Part shown: piece after piece, positions 8,554-17,750 of the stretch | Layout: each line of letters begins with the position of its first letter | How positions within the stretch are numbered: the stretch's first letter is position 1 | The notes under the pieces: generated by a model | What the model saw: the letters and a program-made list of their open reading frames with translations, nothing else | Database searches by the model: none | Told to the model about the DNA's origin: nothing | Translations under genes and position numbers: made by a program | Assembly: GCA_003164035.1 (NCBI GenBank) | Contig: PLRS01000109.1 | Coordinates: 1-37,878, forward strand | From: Bryobacterales bacterium | GTDB taxonomy: Bacteria > Acidobacteriota > Terriglobia > Bryobacterales > Bryobacteraceae | Direction of reading: 5' to 3' | Length of the DNA stretch: 37,878 nucleotides

Positions 8554-10326
8554 CTAGTTTACAGTAAACTGGGCGGACGGTGTAAGCACCTGGTTGCGGT
8601 TTTTGTCGGTGATCCGCAACCGCAACGTGTACTGGCCCGGCTGTAGCGTAGCCAGCGGCAGGAGCTTTTCGATAGTCATTTGCTGCGAGGAAGCGTCCGG
8701 CACCTGGGAAAAATCCTCGCTGAAGTCGAACAGCTTTTCGTTGGACCCGGAGCGCACCAGTTCATAATTCACCTGGCCGACCGGTTTGTGAGTGTTCTGA
8801 TCCTGGCCCAGGTTGTAAACCTTCAGGTAGATACCCATCTTCTCGTCGTGCTTGAAGGTGTCGTCCATGCGCGGGCGCACCTTGGTATCGCCGATGACGA
8901 ACATGCCGGTGCCGATGCTCTTCATGTCCACCCGCGACATCAAATCCGCCAAAATGATGCTGCTGGTGCTGGCCTTATCCGCGTCCAGGCGCGGCACCGT
9001 GATGGCGGATTCGTAATTGGCCACGTTGCCCGCGACGACGTCTTTGGCAACGATGTTCAGACGGTACGTTCCGGGGACTAAGGGAAGCGTTTTCTGGTAG
9101 ATACGTTTCTGCAGCGCGTATTGGTCGAGGAATTCCTTGGGGCTGTCGACGGTGACCGTCTCCTCGAAGGTGGAAACCACGCGCCGCGTCAAAGTGCTGA
9201 TCCGGCCGAAGATATTGACGGTGGCGCGCTGCATGCCTTCCTTGGAGGTGAATTGCAGGTCCTTATTGGCGAACTGCACCGTGACGTGGGTCATCACCGT
9301 GGCGTCCGTAACCGGGAAATAATCCAGGCGCACCTTCATGGGCAGAATATTATAGGTAATCTTCGAGGTGATTTCGGCTTCCAGATCCTTGAATTTCACT
9401 TGCGGCGCCCCCTGGAGTTTGGTGAACTGTTCCAGGCGGGTGAACTCGTTCATGCTCTCCGGCGTGCCGCCGAAAGCCTGGCCCAGGTGGGTGCCGTCGG
9501 TGTTGTTGAAACGCTGGGTCTTACTCGACAGCCCCAACTGCTCCATCATGGTCAAACCGGCGCCGGGAACGTAGAGCAGGGCGTCCTTTTCCGACGGGTC
9601 CATGGTCATGTGGAACTCGCCGGACATGGTCGGGTCGACAAATTCGATGATGATGTTGCTGCCGACGCCTTCAATGTAGCGATAGCGCCATTGCTGGAAG
9701 GGATAAGTGGACGTCTCGCCGCCGCCCTCTTCCGGAGGCCGCTCGTAGAACCCGCCCGAGGAATGGTCTTCGATTTCGTCCGGCGGCCCGTAGGTAATAT
9801 AGATGCGGCCGCGGTCGGTCTTCCAGCCGGGAATACCGGAGGCGTAGTTGTCGTTGGCGTAGGCGATGCGGCGGTAGTGCTCTTCCTTGAACTCGTTTTC
9901 GATGGTATCCGGGGTGGGGTCGCGGCGCAGCCAGAAATTCTCGATGAACTGTTCGCGCTGGTCGTCGGACTGCAGTTGTTTGAACGCCGCCCGTTCCTCG
10001 TCGGTGATGATGTAAGAGACGTCTTCGTTCAGCCACTTACGGTACGGCGTCTCCAGCTCGCCTTTCAGCCTTTCGGCTCGCTTTTTCTTCTCGCGCTCGG
10101 AAATGGGCTTGGCGATGGTCTCGCTGCTGCCGGGAGGCAAGCCCAGGGTCTTGCCCTTCTTCTTCGGCAGGCCGGAATCGGGCGGCTGGGACTGGTCGGC
10201 CGGCGTCGATTGATCGGCCGGCTGCGCTTGCGGACTGGACGGCGTTGGCTGGCTTTGCTGGGCAATCACGAGGCCCAGGAGTAAGGACGTAGAAAGGCAC
10301 GCAATGGAGAGGCGAGTAGCGTTCAT
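8554..10326 (-). CDS. GWxTD domain-containing exported protein
   Basis: 590-residue protein carrying the GWxTD domain typical of Acidobacteriota and some Bacteroidota/Chlorobi; biochemical function is not established. A signal peptide (residues 1-22, LSTSLLLGLVIAQ) is followed by a Pro/Gln/Ser-rich linker (23-55), a basic segment, then the conserved domain: WLNEDVSYIITDEERAAF (98-115), FWLRRDPTPD (131-140), and the name-giving GWKTD at 167-171 followed by RGRIYITYGPPDEIE. The C-terminal half is beta-rich and may form Ig-like folds. It has its own promoter (10369-10398) and an AGGAAG Shine-Dalgarno sequence 9 bases before the ATG. It stands alone as a transcription unit if the hairpin at 8509-8548 terminates. 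Confidence 0.92.
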   Translation of the reverse strand: MNATRLSIACLSTSLLLGLVIAQQSQPTPSSPQAQPADQSTPADQSQPPDSGLPKKKGKTLGLPPGSSETIAKPISEREKKKRAERLKGELETPYRKWLNEDVSYIITDEERAAFKQLQSDDQREQFIENFWLRRDPTPDTIENEFKEEHYRRIAYANDNYASGIPGWKTDRGRIYITYGPPDEIEDHSSGGFYERPPEEGGGETSTYPFQQWRYRYIEGVGSNIIIEFVDPTMSGEFHMTMDPSEKDALLYVPGAGLTMMEQLGLSSKTQRFNNTDGTHLGQAFGGTPESMNEFTRLEQFTKLQGAPQVKFKDLEAEITSKITYNILPMKVRLDYFPVTDATVMTHVTVQFANKDLQFTSKEGMQRATVNIFGRISTLTRRVVSTFEETVTVDSPKEFLDQYALQKRIYQKTLPLVPGTYRLNIVAKDVVAGNVANYESAITVPRLDADKASTSSIILADLMSRVDMKSIGTGMFVIGDTKVRPRMDDTFKHDEKMGIYLKVYNLGQDQNTHKPVGQVNYELVRSGSNEKLFDFSEDFSQVPDASSQQMTIEKLLPLATLQPGQYTLRLRITDKNRNQVLTPSAQFTVN

Positions 10327-10368
10327 ACAGCACCGCTTCCTGTGAACAGGCTCGTTCGGTAGTAACTT

Positions 10369-10398
10369 ATTTTAGAACCTTAAGTTTGTCAGGGTCAA
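10369..10398 (-). promoter_or_regulatory. sigma70-type promoter for the GWxTD gene
   Basis: On the minus strand, TTGACC (plus 10393-10398) and TAAAAT (plus 10369-10374) are separated by 18 bases; each matches the consensus at 5 of 6 positions. The predicted start of transcription is near 10362, giving a ~35-base leader that contains the AGGAAG ribosome-binding site. Confidence 0.65.
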
Positions 10399-10460
10399 TC
10401 CCGTGAACGCCGGGCTACAGCGTGCGACCGGGATACGGCTCTTTCGGCCTGGCGGGCAAA

Positions 10461-10600
10461 GTGCACAAAGATGCACAACGGAAGCTCCTAAGTTGTTGAT
10501 TCCTAATAGGCGAATCAGCCGCGAGCTGTTGTGCATACGCACCAGTCAAGGACCGCTTGCTTTGGTCGCGGTTCGGTTGGGTGCACAAGAATGCACAACG
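10461..10600. promoter_or_regulatory. three GTGC-type dyads, possible operator array
   Basis: Within the 353-base gap between the divergent GWxTD and peptide-transporter genes, GTGCA-N6-TGCAC occurs at 10461-10476 and 10581-10596, each followed by AACG, and GTGC-ATAC-GCAC occurs at 10531-10542. The first and third copies share about 20 bases and weaker similarity upstream, so they may instead be a duplicated ~60-base segment. Either regulator sites or repeat relics; nothing else is recognised in the rest of 10400-10679. Confidence 0.4.
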
Positions 10601-10679
10601 CCGGATGCATAACGCCGGATTGCTACTTGGTTGCCAACCGATTACACTGGCGGGTCCGGCAATCTTTCGGACGACGATT

Positions 10680-12176
<1,497 letters not shown>

Positions 12177-12202
12177 GGCGTCAAATCGGGAAACACGTAG
12201 CC

Positions 12203-12356
12203 TGTCACCGGTTTTTTGTCACCGGTTTTTTTGTCACCGGTTTTTTGTCACCGGTTTTTTCCTTGTCACCGGTTTTTTCCTGTCACCGGTTTTTTCCGGT
12301 TTTTTGTCTGTCACCGGTTTTTTGTCATGTCACCGGTTTTTTGTCACCGGTTTTTT
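12203..12356. repeat. tandem repeat, nine copies of TGTCACCGG plus T-tract
   Basis: TGTCACCGGTTTTTT recurs with starts at 12203, 12217, 12232, 12246, 12264, 12281, 12309, 12328 and 12342, i.e. mostly 14-19 bases apart, with one 28-base step that contains a partial CCGGTTTTTT unit. Small inserts (CC, CCT, CTG, CAT) separate some units. It fills the gap between the transporter stop and the small membrane protein start. Slippage at the T6 tracts would readily change copy number. Confidence 0.93.
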
Positions 12357-12362
12357 GCTTTC

Positions 12363-12680
12363 ATGGAGATTGATACACTTACCGAAATGGCCGCGCCGAT
12401 CTATCGTCGATTCGGGCTCTGGATGATCGACCATTTCCTATGGGACGTCGATGGCACCGCGCGGGAGGGCGTCGCAGGTTGGCTGAGGGCGAAATGGAGA
12501 GTGCTGGCCGCCGTGCTGGGATCGGTCCTTCTCACCTGGTCCGAATGGGTGGAACACCACCCTCCCCAAATCGCGCTGATCGCGGTGATCCACTTCGTAT
12601 TCGTGTTGCTGGCGATCGCGCTGGTTGTGGCGGTCGTACGATGGTTTCGGGGCAGGGGTGAAGTGGAAAACAGCCAATGA
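12363..12680 (+). CDS. small membrane protein of unknown function
   Basis: 105-residue protein not recognised. The ATG at 12363 lies 7 bases after the tandem repeat; the frame remains open backwards through the repeat, but that part is low-complexity SPVFCHRFF-like sequence and was excluded. Two hydrophobic segments are visible: about residues 47-60 (VLAAVLGSVLLTW) and 69-92 (IALIAVIHFVFVLLAIALVVAVV), followed by a basic WFRGRGEVENSQ tail. There is no Shine-Dalgarno sequence because the upstream bases are the repeat's T-tract, so expression is uncertain. It converges on the DUF4276 gene, 11 bases away. Confidence 0.55.
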   Translation: MEIDTLTEMAAPIYRRFGLWMIDHFLWDVDGTAREGVAGWLRAKWRVLAAVLGSVLLTWSEWVEHHPPQIALIAVIHFVFVLLAIALVVAVVRWFRGRGEVENSQ

Positions 12681-12691
12681 GAGCACCACCA

Positions 12692-13270
12692 TCATGCAAG
12701 CTTCAACAGGACTATCTTGAATAACCTGTCGCAGTTAGGAGCAGCCTCTCGTACACGATTTGGCCTGATCGCTTCTAACAGGCTGGGCGCGTGCTTGGTC
12801 TTGTGATACGCGCCTTTTCCTGTATTCTCGGTAGCCTCCTTGAGCCCATCCTCCAGATCCTTTTTGCTAATTTGCTCTACATTGGGATTTGGCTTCATGG
12901 CTTCCCTGTCGAAGCCGTCTCGATAAAACCTCTGGAGCGCGTCTTTATCCGCGTGGAACCAGGATTCCATCATTTCTGCCATCCAAAAAATCGAATCTCT
13001 ATGCGCATCCCCCAAGCCCTGGGCAGCGATGAAGGAAGCGGTCCGCTGAGCGCCGACGGGACCGTCGCTGTCCAAGAGCAAAATATTCCAGGCATCGAGA
13101 TGCGTCCTCACAGCGATGCCGAAGTCTCTGGCCGGCGTTCCGTCCGTCGCGATCAGGTTCACCTTGCAGCGCTTTGCCCTGGCTCGGTCAAAGAGCTCGT
13201 CAAAGAAGGCGCGGAAACCCGGCTTCAGGGACTTGTCACCTTCAAAGTAGATTCTGATCTCCGTCACCAC
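12692..13270 (-). CDS. DUF4276-family, TOPRIM-like protein (partner of AAA ATPase)
   Basis: 192-residue protein that matches the DUF4276 pattern, a family found beside AAA_21-type ATPases. The N-terminus carries IYFEGDKSLKPGF with Glu10, and residues 62-69 form the ILLLDSDG strand with Asp67 and Asp69; a Glu followed by D-x-D is the TOPRIM arrangement used by OLD nucleases to bind metal. A FWMAEMMESWFHAD segment follows. The GTG start at 13270 is directly next to the TAA of the ATPase gene, so the two are co-translated. Compared with OLD proteins, where ATPase and TOPRIM are fused, this looks like the split form. A nuclease role and a defence function are inferences; the pairing and motifs are seen. 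Confidence 0.75.
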   Translation of the reverse strand: MVTEIRIYFEGDKSLKPGFRAFFDELFDRARAKRCKVNLIATDGTPARDFGIAVRTHLDAWNILLLDSDGPVGAQRTASFIAAQGLGDAHRDSIFWMAEMMESWFHADKDALQRFYRDGFDREAMKPNPNVEQISKKDLEDGLKEATENTGKGAYHKTKHAPSLLEAIRPNRVREAAPNCDRLFKIVLLKLA

Positions 13271-14440
13271 TTACCAGCGGCCCCCGCCGATTTCACCCTT
13301 CCGCCACAGTTCGCCGAGCGTGTAATGCTCAAGCCACTCGTCAAGGTCCTTGGCGGACAGCCGCTTGAATTGCGTGCCGTTATCGAAGTCGCGCTCACAA
13401 ACCAGTACGCAATCCGGATGCCCGGAGAGCGCGTCGATGAGAGCTTCGGAGTGCGTCGTGACGACCAGTTGCACGTGCTCGGAGGCCTCGACCAGCGCCT
13501 CGGCGACCAGTTTCAGGGCGTCCGGGTGCATTCCCAGTTCCGGTTCTTCGATACAAATCAGCGGCGGTGGGGATGGATTGAAGAGCGCGGCCAAAAGGCA
13601 TAGGAACTTCAGGGTGCCGTCCGACATGCGCATCGCCGAGAGCGAGTCAACCAGTCCGCTTTCGCGCAGAAAAACCTGCGCGAGACCTTCGCCCACCCTC
13701 ACCTTTACGTCCTCAAAACGCTCGCAGAAGCGCGTAACGTAATATTTGATGCGATCGTGGGCTCCCTGAAAATCCAACTCGTGCAGCACGAGCGCGAGGT
13801 TGTCTCCGCCCTCGCTCAGAAAGTCCTTCGCGACATTTGTGCCGATTCCACGTCGGGCCGCCGACCCAGCACCCGTCCTGAACTCCCGGAATATCTTTAT
13901 CCGATCAAAATGATTCCCGAGGTTCGTAATTGGCGTGGGATCGAGCGGGTTCTTGAACTGCGAAAGGACCGATTCGTTCGGCGAAATCAGCATCTCCTGG
14001 GTCGGGGCACGAACCAGTTCCAAAGCCTTCGGCCCGAACTGGACATTGCCGTAGCTGCGGGCAAAGTAGCCGAGTTCTGGTTCGAGGCCGCTCTTCGCTA
14101 AATGCTCGCCCAAAATCGCGAAGCCATTCGCATCTTCGGAGAATTCCAGGCGATATGCGAGATCGCCAACTTGCCGCCCGCTGGATAACGTCACGTCGCA
14201 CACCAACGATCCGATAGGAGAGGCCACCCGGTCACCTAGCCAGAGCCACTGTCGGATTCCACCTCCGCGGAAGATCTCCTTCGCCAAACCTGTCGGAGTG
14301 GCCTGCAACAGGCTGATTGCCTCAATCAGGTTGCTCTTGCCGACAGCATTCGGACCGATCAAGACGTTCAACTGCCGGAGTTCGACACTGCTGTCTTTAA
14401 AGGACAGGATGTTCTTTAGCGCCAGCTTATGAAGCAGCAT
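13271..14440 (-). CDS. AAA family ATPase (AAA_21, SMC/OLD-like)
   Basis: 389-residue ABC/SMC-type ATPase. Walker A is GPNAVGKS at residues 29-36, the signature is MSDGTLKFL at 272-280, Walker B is LICIEEPELGMHP at 294-305, and the H-loop is VVTTHSEALIDAL with His330. The N-terminus (LALKNILSFKDSSVELRQLNVLIG, given here as LALKNILSFKD and SSVELRQLNVLIG) is typical of OLD/RecF-like AAA_21 proteins. It has no fused TOPRIM domain; the adjacent DUF4276 gene probably supplies it. Such pairs resemble OLD and related anti-phage ATPase-nuclease systems. It lies 72 bases downstream of guaA on the same strand; no convincing promoter is seen in that gap, only a weak TAAGAT. Its codon usage looks less GC-biased than neighbouring genes by eye. 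Confidence 0.85.
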   Translation of the reverse strand: MLLHKLALKNILSFKDSSVELRQLNVLIGPNAVGKSNLIEAISLLQATPTGLAKEIFRGGGIRQWLWLGDRVASPIGSLVCDVTLSSGRQVGDLAYRLEFSEDANGFAILGEHLAKSGLEPELGYFARSYGNVQFGPKALELVRAPTQEMLISPNESVLSQFKNPLDPTPITNLGNHFDRIKIFREFRTGAGSAARRGIGTNVAKDFLSEGGDNLALVLHELDFQGAHDRIKYYVTRFCERFEDVKVRVGEGLAQVFLRESGLVDSLSAMRMSDGTLKFLCLLAALFNPSPPPLICIEEPELGMHPDALKLVAEALVEASEHVQLVVTTHSEALIDALSGHPDCVLVCERDFDNGTQFKRLSAKDLDEWLEHYTLGELWRKGEIGGGRW

Positions 14441-14512
14441 GTCGTCTCATCTTAAAGGATTTCGCGGCGCACTCGGGGCTTGGACGGACGTAAGCGCTTG
14501 CCCCCACTTGCC

Positions 14513-16249
14513 CTATTCCCATTCGATGGTTCCCGGCGGTTTATGGGTTAGGTCGAAGAAGACGCCGGCGATTTTCGGATCTTCGAGGACGGCGGCGCAG
14601 ATGGCGCTTCGCAAGGCGGGATCCATGGGGACGGAGCGGGCGGTCATGCCGTCCACCGAATCGATGGGGCGGAGGACGATGGAATCGGGCGATTCGGCGG
14701 TGCCGAGGGGGATCAGGATTACGGGGAACTGCCAGACCTGGCGGTCGTAGCCGGATTGATGGGACAGGGCGCGGACGGCGGCATCGGCGCGGCGCAGGCG
14801 GGCGATGCGCGCGGCACTCAATTCCGAAGCCCAGACCTGCATATGGGCTACGGGCACACGGGTTTCGACGGGGGCCACCACGCGATTCACGCCGCGCACG
14901 CGATTGACGATTTCAATGGCGCGGTCGTGATCGAGAGAATCGATGGCGATCACCGGGGCGTAGCTGCGCTCGTCGCCTTGCACGCCTACCGATTTCACCG
15001 GGATGAGCCAGCCTTCGGGGGTCTGCCGCACGGGCGCGTTCACTGGCGAGCACAGACAGCGGATGGCCAAGCCGGGGCCGGGGAAGGGATGGCGCTCCAG
15101 CAGTTCGGCGGGAAGGCCGAGTTCGGCGCCGACTTCGCGCACTTCATCCTTATAGAAGGATTTCAGCGGCTCGACGATGCGTCCGGCGGCAATCAGGGCT
15201 TGAATGCCGGCGACGCGGTTGTGGTGGGTCTTGATGAGCGAAGCCTTGGCGGTGCCGCCGGATTCGATGGTGTCGGGATAAATGGTTCCCTGGCCCAGAA
15301 TCCAGTGCTCGTCCAGCAGGCTGCGCGATTCGACGATGCGCTCCTGCACGCGAACGAATTCCTCGCCGATGATGTGGCGCTTTTGTTCGGGATCGGTGAC
15401 GCCGGCGAGGGCGCCCAGGAACCGGTCTTCGGCGTGTTCCACGGTCAGGCCGGGGATGCGGCTCACCCAATCGGTCTCACCCTGGCGCATGAGGCCGGTA
15501 TCGACGTAGACGCCGCGTACGCGCTCGGGGCCGAGGGCGCGCGTACAGAGGGCGAAGGCCACGGAGGAATCGACGCCGCCGGAAACGAAGAAGAAGACGT
15601 TGCGGCTGCCGGCTGCTTCGCGAATTTCGCGTTCCAGGATCGGCACGCGATGGCGAGGGTCCCAATCCTCGGTGCAGCCGCAGACGCGGAAGACGAAATT
15701 GGACAGATACTGTTTGCCGCGGGTGGTGTGGACCACTTCGGGATGGAACTGCACGCCGTACAGGGCGCGGTTGGGATCGGCCATGGCGGCGATGGCGCAA
15801 GTGGAAGTGCGGCCGGTGACGTGAAAGCCGGGCGGGGCGGCAGCCACCACGTCGAAATGGCTCATCCAGATTTGCTGCGAGCCGGCGAGGCCGGCGAACA
15901 GCGGGTCGGAGGAATCGTCCAATTCCAGCGCCGCCATGCCGTACTCGCCTTTTTCGCCCCGGCGGACCTGGCCGCCCAGAGCATGGGCCATCAACTGCTG
16001 CCCGTAGCAGATACCGAGGACGGGCAGGCCTAGGGAGAACAGCGCGGCGTCCACGGTGGGGCTGCCGGGATCGTAGACGCTGGCCGGACCGCCGGAGATG
16101 ATGACGCCTCTGGCGCCCGCCAGTTCCCGGGCAGGAGTTTCGCTGGCTCGCACCTCCGCGTAGACGCCCAGATCGCGGACCTTTCGCGCGATCAGGTGAC
16201 AATACTGACCGCCGGCGTCGAGCACGACGATTTGTGGACTGGGATTCAA
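14513..16249 (-). CDS. guaA: GMP synthase (glutamine-hydrolysing), long eukaryote-like form
   Basis: Converts XMP to GMP with ATP and glutamine, the last step of guanine nucleotide synthesis, in the cytoplasm. 578 residues from the TTG at 16249 (MNPSPQIVVLDAGGQY). The class I glutaminase has its nucleophile in GICYGQQLMAHALGG (Cys81) and the His/Glu pair in GVQFHPEVVHT. The ATP-pyrophosphatase domain has the P-loop SGGVDSS. The C-terminal part is longer than in E. coli: SVGVQGDERSYAPVIAI, a second subdomain through ESGY-like QSGYDRQVWQFPVILIPL, then RPIDSVDGMTA and the terminal KPPGTIEWE, the order found in human GMPS. A second TTG at 16288, abutting the upstream TPR gene stop, is an alternative start. 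Likely co-transcribed with the TPR gene. Confidence 0.95.
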   Translation of the reverse strand: MNPSPQIVVLDAGGQYCHLIARKVRDLGVYAEVRASETPARELAGARGVIISGGPASVYDPGSPTVDAALFSLGLPVLGICYGQQLMAHALGGQVRRGEKGEYGMAALELDDSSDPLFAGLAGSQQIWMSHFDVVAAAPPGFHVTGRTSTCAIAAMADPNRALYGVQFHPEVVHTTRGKQYLSNFVFRVCGCTEDWDPRHRVPILEREIREAAGSRNVFFFVSGGVDSSVAFALCTRALGPERVRGVYVDTGLMRQGETDWVSRIPGLTVEHAEDRFLGALAGVTDPEQKRHIIGEEFVRVQERIVESRSLLDEHWILGQGTIYPDTIESGGTAKASLIKTHHNRVAGIQALIAAGRIVEPLKSFYKDEVREVGAELGLPAELLERHPFPGPGLAIRCLCSPVNAPVRQTPEGWLIPVKSVGVQGDERSYAPVIAIDSLDHDRAIEIVNRVRGVNRVVAPVETRVPVAHMQVWASELSAARIARLRRADAAVRALSHQSGYDRQVWQFPVILIPLGTAESPDSIVLRPIDSVDGMTARSVPMDPALRSAICAAVLEDPKIAGVFFDLTHKPPGTIEWE

Positions 16250-16288
16250 GTAACGATGGTAGCAGGGAGGGCGGCGAGGTTCCTGCAA

Positions 16289-17434
16289 TTAGCGCGCGGT
16301 CTTTTCGCCGGTCTTGGCTGCCGGCTTGCCGGGTTTCAGCAGTTCCAGGTTGGCGGCGAGTTTAGCGTGCAGCTCGTCGTAGATGGGGTTGGGCGGATCG
16401 AGGGCGCGGAGGGCGCGGCGGTAGAGGTCGCGGGCCTCGTCGGGGTTGGTTGGCTGGAGACGCGCGGCTTCGGTCCCGAGACCCATGGCCAGGCCATAGG
16501 AGCGGATGGCGTTGGCGCGGTCGCTGGCATCCTTGGCTTGCTGGAATTTCTTCTGCTCGGTATAGAAGACGGCGATCTTATCCAGGGCCATGGCCACCAT
16601 GGCGTGCTTTTCGCCCACCGAATCCACCCAGAGGCCGAGCAGGCGCTGATATAGCGGATCGGCCTCATCGTATTTCTTTTCGCCGAACAGAGCGTAGGCG
16701 AGGCCGTCGACGGTCGCGATCAGGTCGGGGTTTTTGTTGCCGTAGACGCTCTCGCGAATCAGCAGCGCCTGGCGGAAGATCCATTCGGCGTTGTCGTATT
16801 CGCCGAGCGAAATGTAGACCGGGCCGAGGCGGTCGAGGTCGGGCACCACGCTGGGATCGAGCGGGCCGGTGAGCTTACTGTGGATCGCGATGGCCATATT
16901 GAGCGCGCCGACCGCGTCGACGGGCCGGTGCCGGTCGGTGTCGATTTCGGCCATGCGGCTGTAATCGTCGGCCACGGCGACGCTGTCCACGCCGCCCGCC
17001 CCGGCGCGGTGCATCTCCATGGCGCGCTGGAGCAGAGCCAGGCCGCGATCGAAATCCTTCATGGCGCGGCAGTAGGAGGCCTCCTGAGTGAGGTCGTCGG
17101 CGATCTTGGGGTCGGCAGGTCCATTGACTTTCTCGCGCCACCAGATAGCCAGTTGCAGGTACATGTCGGCGTCGTTGAAACCGCCGGTGGCGGCATTCGC
17201 CAGCGCCAGGCGCTTGAGCACGTCGTAGCGCACGGGACTGTCCTCGGGCAACTGTGCCTGGGCCAGTTTCCAGGCCTGGTCGAGAGCCGCTCGAGCGGCG
17301 GGGTAATCGCCGTGCATGTAGCTCGCCCGGGCATCGTTGAGGAGGGATTGAGGATCGGCCGGCTTCTCCTGGCCGCGCAGGCAGACAGAGCAGCAGATCG
17401 ACAAGACGGCGTAGGCACAGGTACGGGCGCACAT
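16289..17434 (-). CDS. exported tetratricopeptide-repeat protein
   Basis: 381-residue protein with a Cys-rich hydrophobic N-terminus (about 1-22, CAYAVLSICCSVCLRGQE) that looks like a signal peptide. The rest is almost entirely helical TPR-type repeats: ARASYMHGDYPAARAALDQA, LALANAATGGFNDADMYLQLA, ASYCRAMKDFDRGLALLQRA, GPVYISLGEYDNAEWIFRQA, and AYALFGEKKYDEADPLYQRL, resembling kinesin-light-chain-type TPRs. The C-terminus is Lys-rich (GKPAAKTGEKTAR). TPR proteins mediate protein-protein contacts; no partner is evident. Its stop is next to the first possible guaA start, so a shared transcript is likely. The upstream promoter (17444-17470) predicts a very short or absent leader. Confidence 0.85.
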   Translation of the reverse strand: MCARTCAYAVLSICCSVCLRGQEKPADPQSLLNDARASYMHGDYPAARAALDQAWKLAQAQLPEDSPVRYDVLKRLALANAATGGFNDADMYLQLAIWWREKVNGPADPKIADDLTQEASYCRAMKDFDRGLALLQRAMEMHRAGAGGVDSVAVADDYSRMAEIDTDRHRPVDAVGALNMAIAIHSKLTGPLDPSVVPDLDRLGPVYISLGEYDNAEWIFRQALLIRESVYGNKNPDLIATVDGLAYALFGEKKYDEADPLYQRLLGLWVDSVGEKHAMVAMALDKIAVFYTEQKKFQQAKDASDRANAIRSYGLAMGLGTEAARLQPTNPDEARDLYRRALRALDPPNPIYDELHAKLAANLELLKPGKPAAKTGEKTAR

Positions 17435-17443
17435 GCTAAAGGA

Positions 17444-17470
17444 ATAGTACTAATTAATTAGCAATGTCAA
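17444..17470 (-). promoter_or_regulatory. promoter of the TPR-guaA unit with embedded palindrome
   Basis: On the minus strand a perfect TTGACA (plus 17465-17470) is followed after 15 bases by TACTAT (plus 17444-17449). The spacer contains the perfect 12-base palindrome CTAATTAATTAG (17450-17461), which would suit a dimeric repressor. The start codon at 17434 is only ~10 bases past the -10 box, so the transcript may be nearly leaderless. The 15-base spacer is short, which lowers confidence. Confidence 0.5.
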
Positions 17471-17499
17471 GAGGGAGGAGGACTTTTCTGTGGTAATTC

Positions 17500-17727
17500 G
17501 TTCCAGGCACGTTCGACTTTAGCTCCGTCTTCGCGCCGGACTTGAGGATGGACTTTTACGTCCCGATCGTCTTCGTCGTCTTGTGGTGCGGAGTGGGCCT
17601 AATTCTGCTCATCGTCTGCGTGAATCTGTCGAACCTGCTGCTGAGCAGCGTAAGCATAGACCGCCTTTATGGCGCAGGGGAAATCGCGCACCCGCGGGCA
17701 TGGACTTCGGAGCGTAAAGTGGCCTAA
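17500..17727 (+). pseudogene. relic of a MacB/FtsX-type permease (ADOP-like fragment)
   Basis: The translated fragment reads ...APDLRMDFYVPIVFVVLW then CGVGLILLIVCVNLSNLLLSS, which resembles the conserved transmembrane stretch of MacB/FtsX-type permeases common in Acidobacteria, where [20 protein letters not shown] is usual. It then runs into unrelated residues and a stop, and nothing else of the ~800-residue family remains on either side. A stop codon lies just before position 17500. I read it as a decayed remnant of an acidobacterial orphan permease; a chance hydrophobic frame is the alternative. The rest of 17435-17750 holds only the promoter at 17444-17470. Confidence 0.4.
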
Positions 17728-17750
17728 ACTGTAATTGGCAGGAGGTGGCC

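Noticed and set aside
10557-10679. 41-residue N-terminal extension of the peptide transporter
   Set aside because: It lies across the GTGC dyads and lacks family similarity; the POT family starts close to the ExxERFxYYG motif.
12203-12356. CRISPR array
   Set aside because: Units are only ~15 bases with no unique spacers and no cas genes.
12216-12362. N-terminal extension of the small membrane protein through the tandem repeat
   Set aside because: Low-complexity translation of the repeat; kept only as a remark because frame openness is a by-product of unit length.
14756-16033. 425-residue open frame on the plus strand
   Set aside because: Antisense to guaA, whose catalytic motifs are intact.
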